Counted from the stretch's first letter, positions 1-6,957 are shown. The stretch is DNA of 13,834 nucleotides from an uncultured Eubacteriales bacterium (GCA_900549495.1 UROL01000037.1:1-13834), one strand, 5' to 3'. Made by a program: numbers and translations. Notes: generated from the sequence alone by a model not told the origin.

Positions 1-260
1 TATGCAAGCGAGCAACCGCCGTAGGCGGCTCTTAGCGAGTCGCAGAGGGAGTGTAGTACGATGAACGTAGGGGGTCAAAAGTTTCAGAGTTTTATATGAA
101 CTTGTGAGTAAACCGTTAGCCCGGTGGAACCATCGTAGTACACTCCCTCAGTCTCGCTATCGCTCGCCAGCTCCCTCAGAGAGGGAGCCGGGAGGGTGCG
201 TACCATTCATCGTACCACCCAAAAGCCGCAACGCTGCGGGCGATTTTCATCGCCCCTACG
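1..260. repeat. Large palindromic repeat, copy 1 (left end outside window)
   Basis: This gene-free stretch matches the complete element at 2402-2726. A GAGGGAGTGTAGTACGATG arm at 45-63 is complementary, with one mismatch, to 131-149. The core between them (roughly GTCAAAA..TTCAGAG..TATATG, then TAAACCGTT) is shared with copy 2. To the right, 170-188 folds into an 8-bp hairpin (GCTCCCTC, AGA, GAGGGAGC). The element ends at 237-260 with a hairpin followed by CTAC, that is, GTAG plus hairpin on the minus strand. The first 44 bases contain a different small hairpin (CCGCC 16-20, GGCGG 24-28) where copy 2 has CAGCCC-GCAA-GGGCTG. By comparison with copy 2 the left terminus should lie about 65 bp before the window. 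No convincing gene is present. Confidence 0.8.
237..260 (-). repeat. GTAG-type REP hairpin, right end of repeat copy 1
   Basis: Read on the minus strand, GTAG (259-256) is followed by a perfect 7-bp stem GGGCGAT/ATCGCCC closed by a GAAA loop (255-238). The 24 bases are identical to 2402-2425 (same sequence on the plus strand) and to 2703-2726 (minus strand). A GTAG tetranucleotide directly 5' of a palindrome is the signature of REP sequences recognised by REP-associated tyrosine transposases. Confidence 0.75.
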
Positions 261-338
261 AAATTTTTCATTTTACCGCTTGTCCCTGGGGGAAAGCCGC
301 CAATCAGGCGGAGATTCTATCCGAGTGGAGGAAATCCA

Positions 339-935
339 ATGGAACTGACCGAACTAACCCTGGGTCTGTATCAGACCAACTGCTACATTGTCCATGCCCC
401 TGGCAGCAAGACCTGCTGCATCATCGACCCCGGCTATGAGGCGGCCACCATTCTTCACAAGGTGGAGGCCCTGGGCCTGGAGGTGGAGGCTATTTTGCTG
501 ACCCATGGGCATTTTGACCATGTGGGTGCCGTGGCAGAGATTGCAGCGGAGACGGACTGCCATGTGTATCTCAGCGCCGCCGAGCTGAGCCTGCCCCCCA
601 TGATTACCGGCGGGAAGCTGTACTACACCCACACCTACCCCGCCGAAGGCTCCGTTGCCGCCGCCGGGCTGACCTTCCGGGTGATTCCCACCCCGGGGCA
701 CACCCCAGGCTCGGTATGCCTTACGTGTGGGGACGTCATGTTCTCCGGGGACACCCTGTTCTGCGGCAGCTGCGGCAGAACGGATTTGCCCGGGGGCAAC
801 CACCGGCAGATTCTGAGCTCCCTGGCCACTCTGGCCGCCCTGCCCGGCAATTACCGGGTCTACCCCGGCCATGGCAGCTCCACGGAGCTTGCCTGGGAGC
901 GGGAAACCAATCCATATATGAGGAACACACAATGA
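339..935 (+). CDS. Metallo-beta-lactamase-fold hydrolase, glyoxalase II-like
   Basis: The protein has 198 residues, the usual size for short MBL-fold hydrolases. The zinc-binding motif T-H-x-H-x-D-H is at 55-61 (H56, H58, D60, H61). Further ligands are H121 in TPGHTPGS, D138 in FSGDTLF and H178 in YPGHG, so both metal sites look intact. Members of this family act on thioesters such as S-lactoylglutathione-type adducts, persulfides or other hydrolysable esters; the substrate cannot be read from the sequence. No signal peptide is visible, so it should be cytoplasmic. The ATG is preceded by GGAGGA at 327-332 with 6-nt spacing. The stop overlaps the hemZ start (ATGA), which indicates translational coupling. 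Neighbouring MBL-fold and HemZ genes do not by themselves show a shared pathway. Confidence 0.92.
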   Translation: MELTELTLGLYQTNCYIVHAPGSKTCCIIDPGYEAATILHKVEALGLEVEAILLTHGHFDHVGAVAEIAAETDCHVYLSAAELSLPPMITGGKLYYTHTYPAEGSVAAAGLTFRVIPTPGHTPGSVCLTCGDVMFSGDTLFCGSCGRTDLPGGNHRQILSSLATLAALPGNYRVYPGHGSSTELAWERETNPYMRNTQ

Positions 936-2350
936 CCCTGACGCTGATCGGTCACGACGACCGCTATGCCGTGGAGCAGCTGCTGCTGGCTCTGTTCCCG
1001 GAAAACGCCCCGGTGGAGGCAAAATCCACCCTCTTCCGGGGGCAGACCTACCTGACCATTCGGGCGGAAATCACCCTGGATGGAAAAACCGCCTCCGCCA
1101 CCCGGCGCTTGCAGGCCAAGGAGGAGACTGTGCGGCTGCGGCGGCGGGCCCTACAGCAGAGCATCTATCTGGCCGCCATTTCGCTGCTGCCTCAGGAGCC
1201 TGCCTGGGGCGCTTTGGCTGGGGTTCGCCCCACCAAGCTGACCACCAGGCACCTGCTGGAGGGAGGCACCCCGAAATCCGCCGACAAGCTGCTGCGGGAT
1301 GTATATTTCGTCACCCCGGAGCGGCGGCAGCTGGCTGTGGAATGCTCCCAAGCCACCGTCCGGGCCATGGAGGTACTGGCCCCGGGGGATTTGTCCGTGT
1401 ATGTGGGCATCCCCTTCTGCCCCACCCGGTGCACCTATTGCAGCTTTGTCAGCCGCACCGTAGGGAAGAAAACCGAGCTTTTGGAGCCGTATCTGGAAGC
1501 CCTTCTGAAGGAAATTGAGGTCACCGGCCAATTGCTTCGCAATTCCGGTCACAGGCTGCGTACCCTGTATATCGGGGGCGGCACCCCCACCACCCTGACA
1601 GATGCCCAGCTGGCCCGGCTGATGGATGCCATTGCCGCCGCCTTCGACCTGTCCCAATGCCTGGAATACACCGTGGAGGGAGGGCGGCCAGACACCCTGG
1701 ATGCCCGGAAGCTCCAAACCATCCGGGCCCACGGAGCCAACCGGATGAGCATCAACCCCCAGACCATGGAGGATGCCGTGCTCCGGGCCTGCGGGCGGCC
1801 CCACCAGGCAGCAGACGTGGAGCGGGCCTACCGCCAGGCAGAGGCAGCGGGCTTTGAGGCCATCAATATGGACCTTATCGCCGGACTGCCGGAGGACACG
1901 GTGGCGGGCTTCTGCCGCAGTCTGGATAGGGTTGCCCAGCTGCGCCCCTCCAATATCACCGTCCACACCCTGGCCCTGAAAAAGGGGGCCGACCTCTTTG
2001 AAAAGCGGGAGCGGCTCCCCAGCCCCCAGGAGGTCACGGAAATGGTGGCCTATGCCTCCCAGGTGCTCTCCCGCCTGGGCTACCGGCCCTACTACCTGTA
2101 CCGGCAGAAATATATGTCCGGCTCCTTTGAAAACGTGGGCTGGAGCCGGGATGGCATGGACTGCCTGTACAATATCTACATGATGGAGGAGGTACACACC
2201 ATCCTCTCCCTGGGCGGCGGGGGCATGAACAAGGTCAACCTGCCCGGCGGCGCATTGCAGCGCTTCCACAACCCCAAATTCCCGGAGCAGTACATTGAAC
2301 TGCTGCCCAAGGTGTTGGAGCAGAAGAAGGAGCTGTTTGCGTTATTATAG
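932..2350 (+). CDS. hemZ: Coproporphyrinogen dehydrogenase HemZ (radical SAM)
   Basis: This 472-residue protein belongs to the HemZ branch of the oxygen-independent coproporphyrinogen oxidase family (Bacillus subtilis HemZ is about 500 residues). An N-terminal extension contains the HemZ-type GVRPTKL motif (97-103). The radical SAM cluster motif C-x3-C-x2-C uses C163, C167 and C170, and GGGTPTTL at 215-222 is the SAM-binding glycine motif. Near the C terminus, YYLYRQK followed by ENVGW is characteristic of HemZ. The family is assigned to oxidative decarboxylation of coproporphyrinogen III in haem synthesis, although many anaerobes carry HemZ without a full pathway and their substrate is uncertain. 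I chose ATG 932 because it overlaps the upstream stop and follows AGGA at 921-924. A longer in-frame extension back to 716 lies inside the MBL gene and is not credible. Confidence 0.93.
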   Translation: MTLTLIGHDDRYAVEQLLLALFPENAPVEAKSTLFRGQTYLTIRAEITLDGKTASATRRLQAKEETVRLRRRALQQSIYLAAISLLPQEPAWGALAGVRPTKLTTRHLLEGGTPKSADKLLRDVYFVTPERRQLAVECSQATVRAMEVLAPGDLSVYVGIPFCPTRCTYCSFVSRTVGKKTELLEPYLEALLKEIEVTGQLLRNSGHRLRTLYIGGGTPTTLTDAQLARLMDAIAAAFDLSQCLEYTVEGGRPDTLDARKLQTIRAHGANRMSINPQTMEDAVLRACGRPHQAADVERAYRQAEAAGFEAINMDLIAGLPEDTVAGFCRSLDRVAQLRPSNITVHTLALKKGADLFEKRERLPSPQEVTEMVAYASQVLSRLGYRPYYLYRQKYMSGSFENVGWSRDGMDCLYNIYMMEEVHTILSLGGGGMNKVNLPGGALQRFHNPKFPEQYIELLPKVLEQKKELFALL

Positions 2351-2401
2351 AAACCGTTGGAGCGGCTACGGTGAATGGCACAAGGTAAATCCCCCGCATT
2401 T

Positions 2402-2425
2402 CGTAGGGGCGATGAAAATCGCCCG
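2402..2425 (+). repeat. GTAG-type REP hairpin, left end of repeat copy 2
   Basis: GTAG at 2403-2406 is followed by the perfect 7-bp stem GGGCGAT (2407-2413), the GNRA-type loop GAAA, and ATCGCCC (2418-2424). It is in inverted orientation to the identical hairpin at 2703-2726, giving the head-to-head REP pair layout typical of REPINs, but with about 280 bp between the hairpins. Confidence 0.75.
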
Positions 2426-2702
2426 AAACCTCACGGTTTAGCGAGTACCCGGTTGAATGGTGGCGTTCCCGGCTCCCTCTCTGAGGGAGCTGGCAGCCCG
2501 CAAGGGCTGACTGAGGGAGTGTACTACGATGCTCGTAACAAGTCAAAAATTTCAGAGTTTATATGCGCTGCGTGTAAACCGTTGCCATGGAGCGACCATC
2601 GGACGACACTCCCTCAGCTTCGCTGCGCTCAGCAGCTCCCTCAGAGAGGGAGCCGGGATTGGCTGTGCCATTCATCAAAGTACTCGCTAAAATCCAGGAT
2701 TG

Positions 2703-2726
2703 CGGGCGATTTTCATCGCCCCTACG
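2703..2726 (-). repeat. GTAG-type REP hairpin, right end of repeat copy 2
   Basis: On the minus strand GTAG is at 2725-2722, followed by the same 7-bp stem with a GAAA loop (2721-2704). It is the exact inverse of 2402-2425 and identical to the end of copy 1 at 237-260. Confidence 0.75.
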
Positions 2727-2809
2727 GGAACTCAGAGGATTTAAGATTTACCATGTAATCAACGCAAAAATACGCTTAAAAATTTGCAGATACATGAAAG
2801 GAGCTTCCT

Positions 2810-4144
2810 TTGGATACACTGATTGCAAATGTCACTGCGGTGACCATGAACACCAAAATGGAGGTTATCTTCGGCGCTTACATCGGCATTGAGGGCGGGA
2901 AAATCGTCTCCGTCTCCCGCACGGCCCCCAAGGAGCCGCCGAAAACCGTGATTGACGGCACCGGCATGGTGGCCATGCCCGGCCTTATCAACTGCCACAC
3001 CCATCTGGCCTCCTCGGTGCTGCGAAGCTACACCGACGACCTGAGCAATGCCCAGGCTCTGGAGGAGCTGCTGAAAAAGGAGGCAAAGATGGACTCCCGC
3101 TGCGCCAAAGCGGCGGCCCTGCTGTCCATTGCGGAGTGCCTGCGCTTTGGCGTGACCTCCGTCTCCGACCTGTACTATTACCCCGACGCCACCGCCAAGG
3201 CCGTGGCGGAGTCCGGCATCAAGGCCAATCTGGCCCTGTCCAGCTACCGCTTCATCGACCAGAACGAGGAATTCGACTTCGACACCGACGAGCAGTGCCG
3301 GGAGCTGGTGCGGGTGACAGAAAAATGGAACGGCTTTGACAATGGCCGCATCAAAATTGACGCCGGTATCTACGCCGAGTACACCAGCAACTACAGGCTG
3401 TGGGAAGGCCTAGTAGGCTACGCCAGCGAGCAGAATCTGGGCATCCAGCTCCATCTGGCCCAAACCCCCGGCGAGGTGGAGGGCTGCCTGGAGCGCACCG
3501 GCATGAACCCCGGGGAGCTGCTGAACTGCCATGGGCTGTTCAATGTCCCTGTCACTGCCGCAGGATGCGGCTATTTAGATCCCATGGAGCGGAAAATTCT
3601 GGGCAGGAGGAAGGTTACCGCCGTGGCCCTGCCCCTAGCCGCCGCCAAAAGCGGCATGGGCTGCACCGAAATCACGGAATGCGTCCAGGCCGGAATGAAT
3701 GTGGCCCTGGGCACCGACGGCGCGGTAGAGGCCGGAAACCTGGATATGTTCGAGGTAATGCGGGGGGCTTCCATGGCGGTACGCAGCAGGAAGCAGGATG
3801 CCTCTGCCCTGCCCAGCTCTGCCGCACTGATGATGGCCACGGTTTGCGGGGCCCGGGCCCAGGGCAGAAGCCAGGAATGCGGTATGCTCCAGGTGGGCAT
3901 GGATGCCGACCTGATTCTGGTGGACTTCACCGCCCCCCACCTGATGCCCTGCCACAATGTGATGAACGGCCTGGTCTTCTCCGCCAAGGGCGGGGACGTG
4001 GCCATGACCATGGTTCGGGGCAAAATTCTGTATCAGAACGGTAAATTCCCCACCATCGACCTTTCCGCCGTGGTGGAGGAGCTGGTAGGCGAAGCCATTC
4101 CGAAGCTCTTCCGGAAGGATACGCCTGTGGTGGAGGAAACGTAA
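2810..4144 (+). CDS. Amidohydrolase of the SAH/MTA deaminase group, with altered active site
   Basis: This 444-residue cytoplasmic protein has the amidohydrolase-superfamily fold: an N-terminal beta-sandwich start, MPGLINCHTHL at 56-66, and a C-terminal strand region with DADLILVD. It most resembles the S-adenosylhomocysteine/methylthioadenosine deaminase (MtaD) and SsnA group. The metal ligands are present: H63 and H65, H215 (in LHLAQ) and D303 (in GTDGA). Three positions that are catalytic in characterised deaminases are changed: the HxxE glutamate is Q218, the later histidine (usually in aHCvH) is G252, and the upstream histidine (usually in PHxPY) is Y188. The usual P-x-SN segment reads PLAAA. 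It may be a pseudoenzyme or have another chemistry. The start is TTG 2810, with AAAGGAG at 2797-2803 and 6-nt spacing; this gives the normal family N terminus. It overlaps the next gene by one base. Confidence 0.85.
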   Translation: MDTLIANVTAVTMNTKMEVIFGAYIGIEGGKIVSVSRTAPKEPPKTVIDGTGMVAMPGLINCHTHLASSVLRSYTDDLSNAQALEELLKKEAKMDSRCAKAAALLSIAECLRFGVTSVSDLYYYPDATAKAVAESGIKANLALSSYRFIDQNEEFDFDTDEQCRELVRVTEKWNGFDNGRIKIDAGIYAEYTSNYRLWEGLVGYASEQNLGIQLHLAQTPGEVEGCLERTGMNPGELLNCHGLFNVPVTAAGCGYLDPMERKILGRRKVTAVALPLAAAKSGMGCTEITECVQAGMNVALGTDGAVEAGNLDMFEVMRGASMAVRSRKQDASALPSSAALMMATVCGARAQGRSQECGMLQVGMDADLILVDFTAPHLMPCHNVMNGLVFSAKGGDVAMTMVRGKILYQNGKFPTIDLSAVVEELVGEAIPKLFRKDTPVVEET

Positions 4145-5736
4145 TGTCGGAGCAAAAGAAGCAAAATTTCCTACAGGGCACTGCCCTGCTGGCCATGGCC
4201 ACGGTAATTGTGAAGCTGGTGGGAGCGCTGTACAAGGTTCCCCTAAACGCCATCATCGGCGAAAAGGGCTTCGGCTATTTCAGCACTGCCTATGAAATTT
4301 ACAACATTCTTCTGATGATTTCCACCGCCGGACTGCCGGTGGCCATGAGCCGGATGATCAGCGAGGCCAGCAGCCTGGAGCACTACGCTCAGGTGCGGCA
4401 GGTATATGCCACCGCCAAGCGGATTTTCCTGCTGCTGGGCATTGTGGGAAGCGTGCTGATGACGGCCTTCTGCCGTCCTCTGGCCCGGTTCTGGAACCAG
4501 CCGGATGCCTGGGCGGCCATCGGCTGCCTGGGGCCCTGTGTGCTGCTGATTTGCATCATGAGCGCCTTCCGGGGATATTTCCAGGGCCAGAGCAATATGA
4601 TTCCCACTGCCGTCTCCCAGGTGCTGGAGGTGGTGACCAAACTGATTGTGGGCATGGCCGCTGCCCTAGCCTTCCTAAAGGCCACGGCGGATATTTCCCT
4701 GGCTGCCGGTGGTGCCATTCTGGGCGTCACCGCCAGCTGCCTGGTATCGGCGGTGTATCTCTACCGCTGCTTCCGCAGGAGCTACGCCCAGCTGCCGGAC
4801 ACCGGCGACACCCCCAAGAGCTTCTCCCGCACCGCCCGGGAGCTGCTGAAAATTGCGGTGCCCATCACCGTCAGCTCCACTATTTTGTCCATTATCACCT
4901 CCCTGTCCAGCAAGATTTATATGGGCAGACTTTTAAGCTCCGGCATCACCCAGGATGCGGCGGACACCATGCGGGGCGTGCATGTAATGACCCAGACCAT
5001 CTATAATATGCCCTGCGCCTTCATCACCCCCATCACCGTCAGCATCATCCCCGCCATCACCGCCCAGATTACCCTGAAAAAATTCCGGGAGACCCGGCTC
5101 ACCGAGGAATCCGCCATTCGGGTCACCGGCATCTTCGCCATGCCCTGCGCCGTGGGGCTGATTTGCCTGGCCAGGCCCATCACCGCCCTGCTGGGGGGCT
5201 ACAGCGGAGACCGGCTGGTTCTGGCGGGGCAGATGATGACCGTGCTGGGCATCTCCGTGGTGTTCAACGCCCTGGTGCTGGTGACCACCGCCATTATGCA
5301 GGCCCACGGCAACGTAAACCGGCCAGTGGTGAATATGCTCATCGGCGGCGTTATCAAGCTCATCATCGTGTACGTCCTCACCGGCAACCGGGCCATTGGC
5401 ATTGTGGGCACCCCTATTGGCACCCTGACCAGCTATGTGGTAATCTGCATTCTCAATGTATTTTCCATCCGCTCCCTGGTGGCCGACCCACCCCGGATTC
5501 TCAGGAATCTCATCCGTCCCCTTCTGGCATCCTGCATCATGGGCGTGGCCGTGTGGCTGAGCTGGTGGTGCCTGAGCGCAGCGGGGATTGGCAGCCGGGT
5601 GCTGCTGGCGGGACTGCCGGTGGCCGTGGGTATGGTGGCCTATGTGCTGGCGGCCATTGCCCTGAAGGTCATCACCAAAGAGGACTGTATGTTGCTGCCC
5701 AAGGGCGAAAAAATTGCGAAAATTCTGAAACTGTGA
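4144..5736 (+). CDS. MOP-superfamily flippase, SpoVB/YabM-like
   Basis: This 530-residue polytopic membrane protein begins FLQGTALLAMATVIVKLVGALYK, the standard opening of the SpoVB/YabM/MurJ-like polysaccharide exporter family in Bacillota. About 14 hydrophobic segments are visible along the whole length, and the size matches the family (about 520-540). Members flip lipid-linked cell-wall or spore-cortex precursors across the cytoplasmic membrane. Which lipid this one carries cannot be told. The position just upstream of HU and rqcP(yabO) argues for the YabM-type orthologue rather than SpoVB proper. The ATG overlaps the amidohydrolase stop (TAATG), with GGAGG at 4132-4136, so the two are probably translated from one message. 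No clear terminator follows; a 7-bp AT-rich inverted repeat spans 5735-5755. Confidence 0.9.
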   Translation: MSEQKKQNFLQGTALLAMATVIVKLVGALYKVPLNAIIGEKGFGYFSTAYEIYNILLMISTAGLPVAMSRMISEASSLEHYAQVRQVYATAKRIFLLLGIVGSVLMTAFCRPLARFWNQPDAWAAIGCLGPCVLLICIMSAFRGYFQGQSNMIPTAVSQVLEVVTKLIVGMAAALAFLKATADISLAAGGAILGVTASCLVSAVYLYRCFRRSYAQLPDTGDTPKSFSRTARELLKIAVPITVSSTILSIITSLSSKIYMGRLLSSGITQDAADTMRGVHVMTQTIYNMPCAFITPITVSIIPAITAQITLKKFRETRLTEESAIRVTGIFAMPCAVGLICLARPITALLGGYSGDRLVLAGQMMTVLGISVVFNALVLVTTAIMQAHGNVNRPVVNMLIGGVIKLIIVYVLTGNRAIGIVGTPIGTLTSYVVICILNVFSIRSLVADPPRILRNLIRPLLASCIMGVAVWLSWWCLSAAGIGSRVLLAGLPVAVGMVAYVLAAIALKVITKEDCMLLPKGEKIAKILKL

Positions 5737-5755
5737 GTTTTTTACCAGAAAACTC

Positions 5756-5784
5756 TTGCATTTTGCCTTTGGTTATGTTAATCT
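5756..5784 (+). promoter_or_regulatory. Probable sigma-A promoter of hup-rqcP
   Basis: TTGCAT (5756-5761) and TAATCT (5779-5784) are separated by 17 bp, with a TG one base before the -10 (extended -10). The match to consensus is modest. However, the same CTTGCATTTT -35 region occurs 17 bp from a perfect TATAAT upstream of the leftward hydrolase gene, which supports it. It would give a leader of about 110 nt containing a GGGG/CCCC hairpin (5856-5870). Confidence 0.5.
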
Positions 5785-5903
5785 AAGAAAGCTCAAAATT
5801 CCCTGCGAAAAGTCGGAGGAAATCCGAATCTTTCCTTGGAAAATGTCCGGGAATCGGGGCAAAGCTCCCCGCCCGCAAAAATTATTGAAAAGAGGTTTTT
5901 TTC

Positions 5904-6179
5904 ATGAATAAGACTGAACTGATTGCTGCCGCTGCCGAGCAGGCCGGCCTGACCAAGAAGGACACCGAGAAGGTAATCAACGCCACCCTGGATGCCATCA
6001 CCGCCGCCCTGGTAAAGGGCGACAAGGTGCAGGTCAGCGGCTTCGGCATCTTCGAGGTGAAGGAGCGGGAGGCCCGCACCGGCCGCAACCCCCGCACCGG
6101 CGAGCCCATGGAGATTGCCGCCTCCAAGAATCCTGCCTTCAAGGCCAGCAAGACCCTGAAGGACGCCATCGACAAGTAA
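5904..6179 (+). CDS. hup: DNA-binding protein HU
   Basis: This is a 91-residue, full-length HU-family nucleoid protein. It starts MNKTELI, carries the dimerisation helices, then the GFGIFEVKEREARTGRNP block. The latter is the beta-arm entry that wraps the DNA minor groove, followed by ASKNPAFKASKTLKDAI. HU dimers bend and compact DNA without strong sequence specificity and support replication and recombination. AGAGG at 5891-5895 lies 8 nt before the ATG. It is the first gene after the 5756 promoter and sits one base ahead of rqcP, so the two are cotranscribed. In many Clostridia hup is found beside yabO (rqcP), as here. Confidence 0.97.
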   Translation: MNKTELIAAAAEQAGLTKKDTEKVINATLDAITAALVKGDKVQVSGFGIFEVKEREARTGRNPRTGEPMEIAASKNPAFKASKTLKDAIDK

Positions 6180-6180
6180 G

Positions 6181-6420
6181 ATGCGCCTGGACAAATACCT
6201 GAAGGTCTCCCGGCTGATTAAGCGGCGTACCGTGGCCAACGAGGCCTGCGACAACGCCCGCATCAGCGTCAACGGCAAACCGGCCAAGGCCAGCTACGAC
6301 GTAAAGGTGGGGGACAAAATTGAAATTTCCATGGGTGCCCGCACGGTGGCCGTGGAGGTTTTGCAGGTGGCCGAAACCGTCCGCAAGGACGATGCCGCCG
6401 CCATGTACAAGGAAATCTGA
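6181..6420 (+). CDS. rqcP: Ribosome quality-control factor RqcP (YabO, S4 domain)
   Basis: This 79-residue protein is a single S4 RNA-binding domain of the Hsp15/YabO type, opening MRLDKYLKVSRLIKRR. In B. subtilis the YabO orthologue, now RqcP, binds obstructed 50S subunits with RqcH. It helps move tRNA during C-terminal alanine tailing of stalled nascent chains. The basic residues R2 and R16, reported to contact 23S rRNA there, are both present. The domain continues with the S4 loop RISVNGKPAKASYDVKVGDKI. The start lies one base after the hup stop, without a strong ribosome binding site, so translation is probably coupled. The intrinsic terminator at 6432-6461 ends the unit, and yabP and yabQ, common next genes in spore formers, are absent. 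Confidence 0.92.
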   Translation: MRLDKYLKVSRLIKRRTVANEACDNARISVNGKPAKASYDVKVGDKIEISMGARTVAVEVLQVAETVRKDDAAAMYKEI

Positions 6421-6431
6421 ATTCGTTCATC

Positions 6432-6461
6432 AAAAAAGCTGCCAGCACCGGCAGCTTTTTT
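6432..6461 (+). terminator. Intrinsic terminator after rqcP
   Basis: A GC stem GCTGCC (6438-6443) and GGCAGC (6450-6455) with a 6-nt loop is extended by A6 on the left and T6 on the right (6456-6461). This is a canonical rho-independent terminator. The def ribosome binding site begins only 12 nt later. Confidence 0.9.
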
Positions 6462-6489
6462 GATACCCCAACAGAAGGAGCAAGCCCAA

Positions 6490-6900
6490 ATGGTAAAGGA
6501 AATCTGTAAGGACACCTGCTTTCTCTCCCAGCCCAGCCAGGAAGCCGGGCCGGAGGATTTAGAAACCGCCCAGGACCTGTTGGACACCCTGGCTGCCCAC
6601 CGGGAGGGCTGCGTGGGCATGGCCGCCAACATGATTGGCGTAGGCAAGCGAATCATCGCCTTTGACCGGGAGGGAGAATATATGGTGATGTTCAACCCGG
6701 TGATTCTGAAAAAGAAGGATGCATACCAGGCGGAGGAGGGCTGCCTGTCCCTTCCCGGCACCCGAACCGTCTGCCGGTGGCAGCACATCAAGGTGCAGTG
6801 GCAGAACCAGCAGTTCCAGACCCGCATCCAAACCTTCACCGGCTGGACGGCGGAAATCATCCAGCACGAAATTGACCACTGCCAGGGCATTTTGATTTAA
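6490..6900 (+). CDS. def: Peptide deformylase, short form
   Basis: This 136-residue protein carries the peptide deformylase motifs. Motif II is EGCLS (83-87, with metal ligand C85). Motif III is QHEIDH (125-130, with H126 and H130 as ligands and E127 as catalytic base). Motif I reads GMAANMIG, so the usual glutamine of GxGxAAxQ is M48. The enzyme family removes the N-formyl group from nascent proteins at the ribosome. It is shorter than typical deformylases (about 165-180) and lacks the usual N-terminal segment and C-terminal helix length. It may be a second, divergent deformylase. ATG 6490 is preceded by AGAAGGAG at 6473-6480 with 9-nt spacing. An in-frame TTG at 6460 lies inside the terminator and is rejected. 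No separate promoter is visible between the terminator and the start. Confidence 0.88.
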   Translation: MVKEICKDTCFLSQPSQEAGPEDLETAQDLLDTLAAHREGCVGMAANMIGVGKRIIAFDREGEYMVMFNPVILKKKDAYQAEEGCLSLPGTRTVCRWQHIKVQWQNQQFQTRIQTFTGWTAEIIQHEIDHCQGILI

Positions 6901-6957
6901 TCAGAGCTTCCTTAGGATACTCTTTCCTCCCGGACATAGCAATGGAGGACATCAAAA

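Larger units (their letters stand above)
2402..2726. repeat. Large palindromic repeat, copy 2 (complete, about 325 bp)
   Basis: This element fills the gap between hemZ and the amidohydrolase. Its two ends are identical 24-bp inverted GTAG hairpins (2402-2425 and 2703-2726). Inside, the arms mirror each other. GCTCCCTC-TCT-GAGGGAGC at 2472-2490 is matched by GCTCCCTC-AGA-GAGGGAGC at 2635-2653. CTGAGGGAGTGT at 2511-2522 is the exact complement of 2606-2617. Both arms carry a CCATTCA motif and a GTACTCGCTAAA motif in the same relative positions. A small CAGCCC-GCAA-GGGCTG hairpin (2494-2509) sits in the left arm only. The central region contains TTTCAGAG and TATATG, shared with copy 1. No real reading frame was found in it. 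Transcribed, it could fold into one long branched hairpin. Confidence 0.82.

Noticed and set aside
1151..2269. 372-codon leftward frame
   Set aside because: It is antisense to hemZ and has no start signal or recognisable domain.
1..2726. CRISPR array or attachment sites
   Set aside because: The repeats are palindromic, few, and widely spaced with genes between them. There are no regular spacers and no cas genes or integrase.
2587..2892. Reading frame across the right arm of the repeat into the amidohydrolase
   Set aside because: The frame crosses repeat hairpins. The TTG start of the amidohydrolase has a better ribosome binding site and gives the correct family N terminus.
5735..5755. AT-rich inverted repeat after the flippase as a terminator
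   Set aside because: The stem is only 7 bp, mostly A-T, has no following T run and overlaps the hup promoter -35 region.
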